Below are positions 60,087-64,000 of a DNA stretch of 64,000 nucleotides, piece by piece. The notes below the pieces were generated by a model. The model did no database searches, was not told the DNA's origin, and was given only the letters and a program-made list of their open reading frames with translations. The stretch is from Lingula anatina (Eukaryota > Brachiopoda > Lingulata > Lingulida > Lingulidae): assembly GCF_001039355.2 (NCBI RefSeq), contig NW_019775589.1:6755-70754 (forward strand). Direction: 5' to 3'. A program made the position numbers and the translations under genes. Numbering within the stretch: position 1 is the stretch's first letter; every line of letters begins with the position of its first letter.

Positions 60087-60324
60087 GCCCAATGAAACTA
60101 TCGGTCTACACAGACCGTTCCAACTCAGCATGGACTCTCGCCGAATGTGGTCAAATTAAGAGGTAATCACTCCTGATCCTAGCGTCGAGCAGAATACAGT
60201 AAAGCTGGTGATGATAAGAGTACATTCAAGGAGGCGTGTTAATCTGTCAATCTGATTGCATTCAGCGAGTCCTCGAGGAGGTGATCGATCTACGTAAACC
60301 GATGGTTTCATTGGGACTGAGCCC
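60087..60324. mobile_element. MITE copy 2 of GGGCTCATTCCCAATG family
   Basis: The left end CCCAATGAAACTATCGGTCTAC and right end GTAAACCGATGGTTTCATTG are inverted, and GGGACTGAGCCC closes the right. The left terminus is slightly truncated. It is about as long as the 56086 copy, with similar interior blocks. Confidence 0.72.
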
Positions 60325-60553
60325 TGAAACAAAGTGCGTGATTTAAACTATACAAAGGTCCCATCCCCAGTGCAGCTACCGTTAAGCCGGAACAGTGTAT
60401 AAATTATGGCTAACAAACTAGCAAAGCGCATAGTTAAAACTTAAAGGTATTTTATACACCTCTCAAAGAGTCCGAAAGACATATTTTCTATGTTTTTATA
60501 TCCTTCAAAGATATATGTACTTATCTTGCCCAATTTAGACCTTAACACTATAA

Positions 60554-60797
60554 GATCGCATTCACAACGAGTTGAGCCAGGCTTTACAAATCCTGGAACT
60601 AAATATGGCGGACGCACATGTGTCGTCCCAATGGAGCCGAAATTTAATGTCTGTACCCCCACAGGGACGACGCATGGGGAGGCGTGTGAGAGGCGGAGAG
60701 ACTATTAAAAGATTAGGGGGTTTTTCTTTCATGTACGTCCGCCATATTTAGTTCCAGGATTTGTAAAGCCATGGCTCAACTCGTTGTGAATGCGATC
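60554..60797. mobile_element. Long-TIR palindromic MITE with TAA flanks
   Basis: Arms of about 60 bp are inverted repeats: GATCGCATTCACAACGAGTT at left and AACTCGTTGTGAATGCGATC at right, continuing through TTTACAAATCCTGGAAC and its complement. TAA is present on both sides (60551-60553, 60798-60800), compatible with a PIF/Harbinger 3-bp duplication. Confidence 0.78.
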
Positions 60798-63507
60798 TAA
60801 AACTCCTCAAATAAAAACAATGGAAGTCGATATTTCGCTCTGTAATGTAAAGGAAAACATAACGATCTAAACGTTACGGGGAGCATTTAGAACTTATAAG
60901 TTAAAAGCATTTAACCATAAATGGTATAAGCTATCAGATCTACATGCAGAGATGGGTGGAGCTGGCAGGAAAATCGTGGCTCGCTATATATAGGATACCG
61001 GTACCTTCAAACTGTGGATCCTGCGCACCCGACACCTGTATTCTCTACCAGGGTCTCAGATTGTATACTTACCGGGTAAGTCCCGGTTGAGATACGAGAG
61101 AGAGGGGTATTTATCGTGTTACTCTACTGGTGTCAATCTAGATCACTAAGTCAATGATTATGAGTATATATATGTATATTCTTACCAGCGCGCACCCATA
61201 ATAATAAAATATATTAAAGCACATGTGGATGGAGTAAAAAAAATAATAAATAACATCATTGTTCGTGGAATACCCCAATTATTATTCAGGTTCGAGACGT
61301 GGAGAATACAATTTCATATTTGTAAACAGTGAGATTTGTGGACAACGTGCAAGCTACATTGTATAGTGGGATAATATAACAGACATTTAAGCCCCCCACC
61401 CCCTTCCCCACCCACCCCCTTCCCCACCCGGTGCCTCTGTGACCACAGGGTCCGCCAGTTGTTTGTAACAAAATTATTTTGTCTTTTGTCTTTTAGATGC
61501 CCCTGATTTCAGAGGGTACATGTACTTAATTTAAATCTTTTATTCTGACACACAATTCATGCATTCTTACCTTAAATTGCCTCAAGGACGGTACAATCAC
61601 CTTGGAAGCCCTACAGGCAAGTGAAAAACCTCTTTTATTACAATGCGTAGCTGCTTGTCGCACTGAAATTTCGTCTCAAAGGAATCAATGTGCTCTGTAG
61701 GGCCAATATATCCAGTATTCTATATATTATAGGCTATACTGTATGAGGTGGTATGCGGTATCAAATGGCGGTATCAAATGCATTCGGCGTTATGTAAGCA
61801 GACGATATAAGTGGCTTGACCATCAGTTCGGCAGGTCTCACATAGTTTGCGTAACAGCTTTTCACTCCCATTAACCAAATGCATCCCATTGACCAATGTA
61901 AACACCGTAATTCAGGTGGAGGGGAGGAGTTGATTACGTCATAAGATCCGCTGTTGTTATCACCTGGGCTTTGTTCTACCACATAATATCATACCTTTCG
62001 CACATACGTCTTTTGATTCGAAATATTAAGGCATATTACAACACAGGAACAATCAGGCTATCCTTGAATACCACGTGACGCGGTCTTCCGTCGCCCGCAG
62101 ACGTCACTTCTACTGTCTAGTTTTGCCTGGGCGCTTTTAGTTTCATGTTGTTTCACAGGTCCTAACGCCTATTATAAACAAAGCAACTGAGAGTACATCC
62201 AAATTTGTTCAAATATAAAACGCCTTTTGTAACATATTCGGTGCACCGACAACATTTGAATGTTTCATTTTAGCGTTAAAATGCGGCCTTTCACTACAAG
62301 GACGCCACGGGAAAACCCCCTACCACTTTCTCGCTAGACCGCAATGAAAAACGTCAAAAACGTCATCTTTTATCATCTACGGAGTACGGAGTAATTGATG
62401 TTCTATTTTCGTTCGTTTGAATCGGAAAAAGTCAATTACTGGTCACTGACGAACTTAATTTTCCCTACAGGAATCGAGTTGACTTGTCAGTGATTCCACA
62501 CTGCTGCCATGGCCAGATATGTAGATATTAGATATAATATGAAATGTTCATATTGTTTCAGTGCTAAAATTGTTATCAATTTTTACTACCTTCACATAAA
62601 TCGCATTTTGATTGACTTTTTTTATTAACATATTGAATACATGGGGAAAAATAAAAGCTATACAGTGTGTCATAAAAGGTTATTCTATACATTTATAAAA
62701 AGGTTTGAAAAAGATCTGAAAATACAAAAGTTTTTGGTTCATATACAAACCCATGTGCACTTTTTTTAAATATGAAAGTACCTCGGCATGTTACAAATGG
62801 GCTATACATTTTATGATATGGCATTCGCCTAACATAAAAGCAAAAAATCTAATTCACATTTTGCCTTATCATAACCGGAAATAACTTCGTGGGCTAATGA
62901 ATCCCATTCCTGACGGAAAATATAATTATCGTCACGACTTAGGCGGTCACAGTGGGGAAGATGACTGAAAATATTAAGCTTAATTTTCAATGTCAAATTT
63001 GCGTTTTAAAGTTAGATCCGTGTGTTTAAACAAAGCTAATGTCAATTCCACGTCGTGAATTCACGCTTTACCCTTCTCATACAGGCAAATTCTACAACAT
63101 ATTCCTACCCCGTAGCGTCCTTTACAATTCCATGGCATGATTTATCAATTACCCTTATTTTTTGGTAGTTACTAAACAGAAGCACTTTGGTAAATAAATA
63201 AACACTATAGTACATATTGCTAGAGAGTTAAAATACTATGTATTATATACTGATATAAGCATTTTTAGAAAATAAATCAGCTTATGAAAAAAATAATATT
63301 TATATACTTTTTTCGAATTATAATTTTTTTATTTCCAACCCTAGTTCTGCTATTTTAAACAAATCTAGGCCTGTGCATCCTATCAGATACACTGAAGTGA
63401 TAAAATTGTCATGGTCTGTATTTGATACACTATGTATGTTCTAGCTGACCCACTGAGGTCATCCACTACATCCCGTCTTCGTCCTCTGCCACACCCTCTA
63501 AAGCCGC

Positions 63508-63549
63508 CTACTCTAAAGGGTCNAGAGTAGCCGAGGCTACAATATGCTC
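63508..63549 (-). CDS. Possible terminal exon of SLC26 gene C
   Basis: A good acceptor (TTTTTTTCATGTCAACAG) is followed by 13 codons (EHIVASATLDPLE) and TAG at 63510-63508, in phase 0 as the preceding exon requires. The sequence is not similar to the terminal exons of genes A or B, which are themselves divergent. One base (63523) is N. Confidence 0.3.
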   Translation of the reverse strand, partial: EHIVASATXDPLE

Positions 63550-63655
63550 CTGTTGACATGAAAAAAAAGTAGGATAACAATAATTACCCCGTCCTTAAAA
63601 GATCAAGAGAGAGAGGGGGAGAGAGAGAGAGAGAGAGAGATGAAAACCACGTTAC

Positions 63656-63780
63656 CTTTTCGCGTAAGGTTCGTTCTTTGTCCAAAGCGACCAGCACGGC
63701 ATCGTGCACCATGAAGTAGATGAGGTCTTCTTGGTCGTCTTCAGTTGGCATGCATTTCTCCAGCATTTCTCCCAGCTGAG
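63656..63780 (-). CDS. SLC26 gene C, C-terminal STAS exon (partial gene)
   Basis: This 125-nt exon has the same length and phase as exon 16 of genes A and B. It encodes (A)QLGEMLEKC, then DLIYFMVHDAVLVALDKERT, matching [14 protein letters not shown] of gene B and [14 protein letters not shown] of gene A. The acceptor is ATTAATAG and the donor AAG|GTAACG. The rest of gene C continues beyond the right edge in the same orientation. Adjacent (GA)n tracts lie at 63605-63641 and 63838-63858. Confidence 0.8.
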
Positions 63781-64000
63781 CTATTAATAAGTAAGATATA
63801 CCGAGTAAGTAACAACAAGATTTCTAATCATAAATTCAAGGAGAGAGAGAGAGAGAGAATGGTAAGAATGCAATGTATTCATTTCCTTTTTTCCGCCTTA
63901 ATCGTCATATTTCATCCGAATTTCAGAATTGCGTGAATCAAATGCAAGTTTGGAAAATCAGGTCAGGTAGGAAATATATATGTCGGTCATTTAGAAATAC

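Larger units (their letters stand above)
55648..63507. other. Intergenic, between SLC26 genes B and C
   Basis: No exon is recognised in nearly 8 kb. The interval carries four long palindromic MITE-like elements (56086-56323, 57632-57921, 60087-60324, 60554-60797), a poly-T at 58111-58132, and AT-rich unique-looking DNA. The 5' UTR exon and promoter of gene B should lie here but cannot be placed. Confidence 0.6.

Noticed and set aside
61380-61440. Pyrimidine-rich CCCCACCCCCTTCCCCACC stretch as a promoter
   Set aside because: It is a short imperfect repeat of low complexity; no TATA box, initiator or gene follows it.

Overview
This is a eukaryotic window from an AT-rich, intron-bearing animal genome. 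The gene content suggests a marine lophotrochozoan, most likely a bivalve mollusc: DZIP3-type HEPN domains joined to a CARD-NACHT receptor, tandem SLC26 anion transporters, and many MITEs, fold-back elements and 5'-truncated LINEs. The assignment is inferred from gene families and repeat style, because no species-specific marker was identified.

Left half (about 6-29 kb, plus strand): two tandem paralogues of a multi-exon NOD-like receptor. Each has a DZIP3-type HEPN exon, a 41-nt linker exon, and one very large exon carrying a CARD-like death-fold, a NACHT ATPase and an LRR-like tail. Exon phases join cleanly. Copy 2 (21.0-28.2 kb) is open throughout, about 1249 residues from ATG 21034. Copy 1 (6.1-11.4 kb) has one in-frame TAG in the NACHT domain followed by a 78-nt in-frame deletion, yet stays open for 632 more codons. 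Between the copies lie broken exons of an unrecognised membrane protein (13.2-15.1 kb), a LINE 3' end with clean target-site duplications (18.7-19.6 kb), a TTAA-flanked MITE and a possible 5' exon pair for copy 2.

Right half (about 30-64 kb, minus strand): a head-to-tail array of SLC26 anion transporter genes. Gene A (30594-39800) is intact over 17 coding exons (808 codons, S-R anion-site pair, split STAS domain). Gene B (47314-55628) repeats the same exon lengths, with a phase problem at its second STAS exon. Gene C enters at the right edge with only its last exons. The interval between A and B holds a LINE remnant, a PIF/Harbinger-type MITE, and a tandem duplication of about 1.1 kb next to a 318-base gap, probably an assembly artefact, carrying a TATA-driven small ORF.

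The remaining intergenic DNA (1-6 kb, 15-20 kb, 28-30 kb, 39-47 kb, 56-63 kb) is mostly repeats: a 2.6 kb fold-back element with internal ~170-bp units, a second fold-back with C-rich minisatellite arms around an assembly gap, at least seven MITE-like palindromes, and long (TA)n, (ATT)n, (GA)n, poly-G and poly-C tracts. I see no operons, tRNA or rRNA genes, or CRISPR arrays.

Exon ends were read by eye from GT/AG sites and phase, and may be off by one or two bases.
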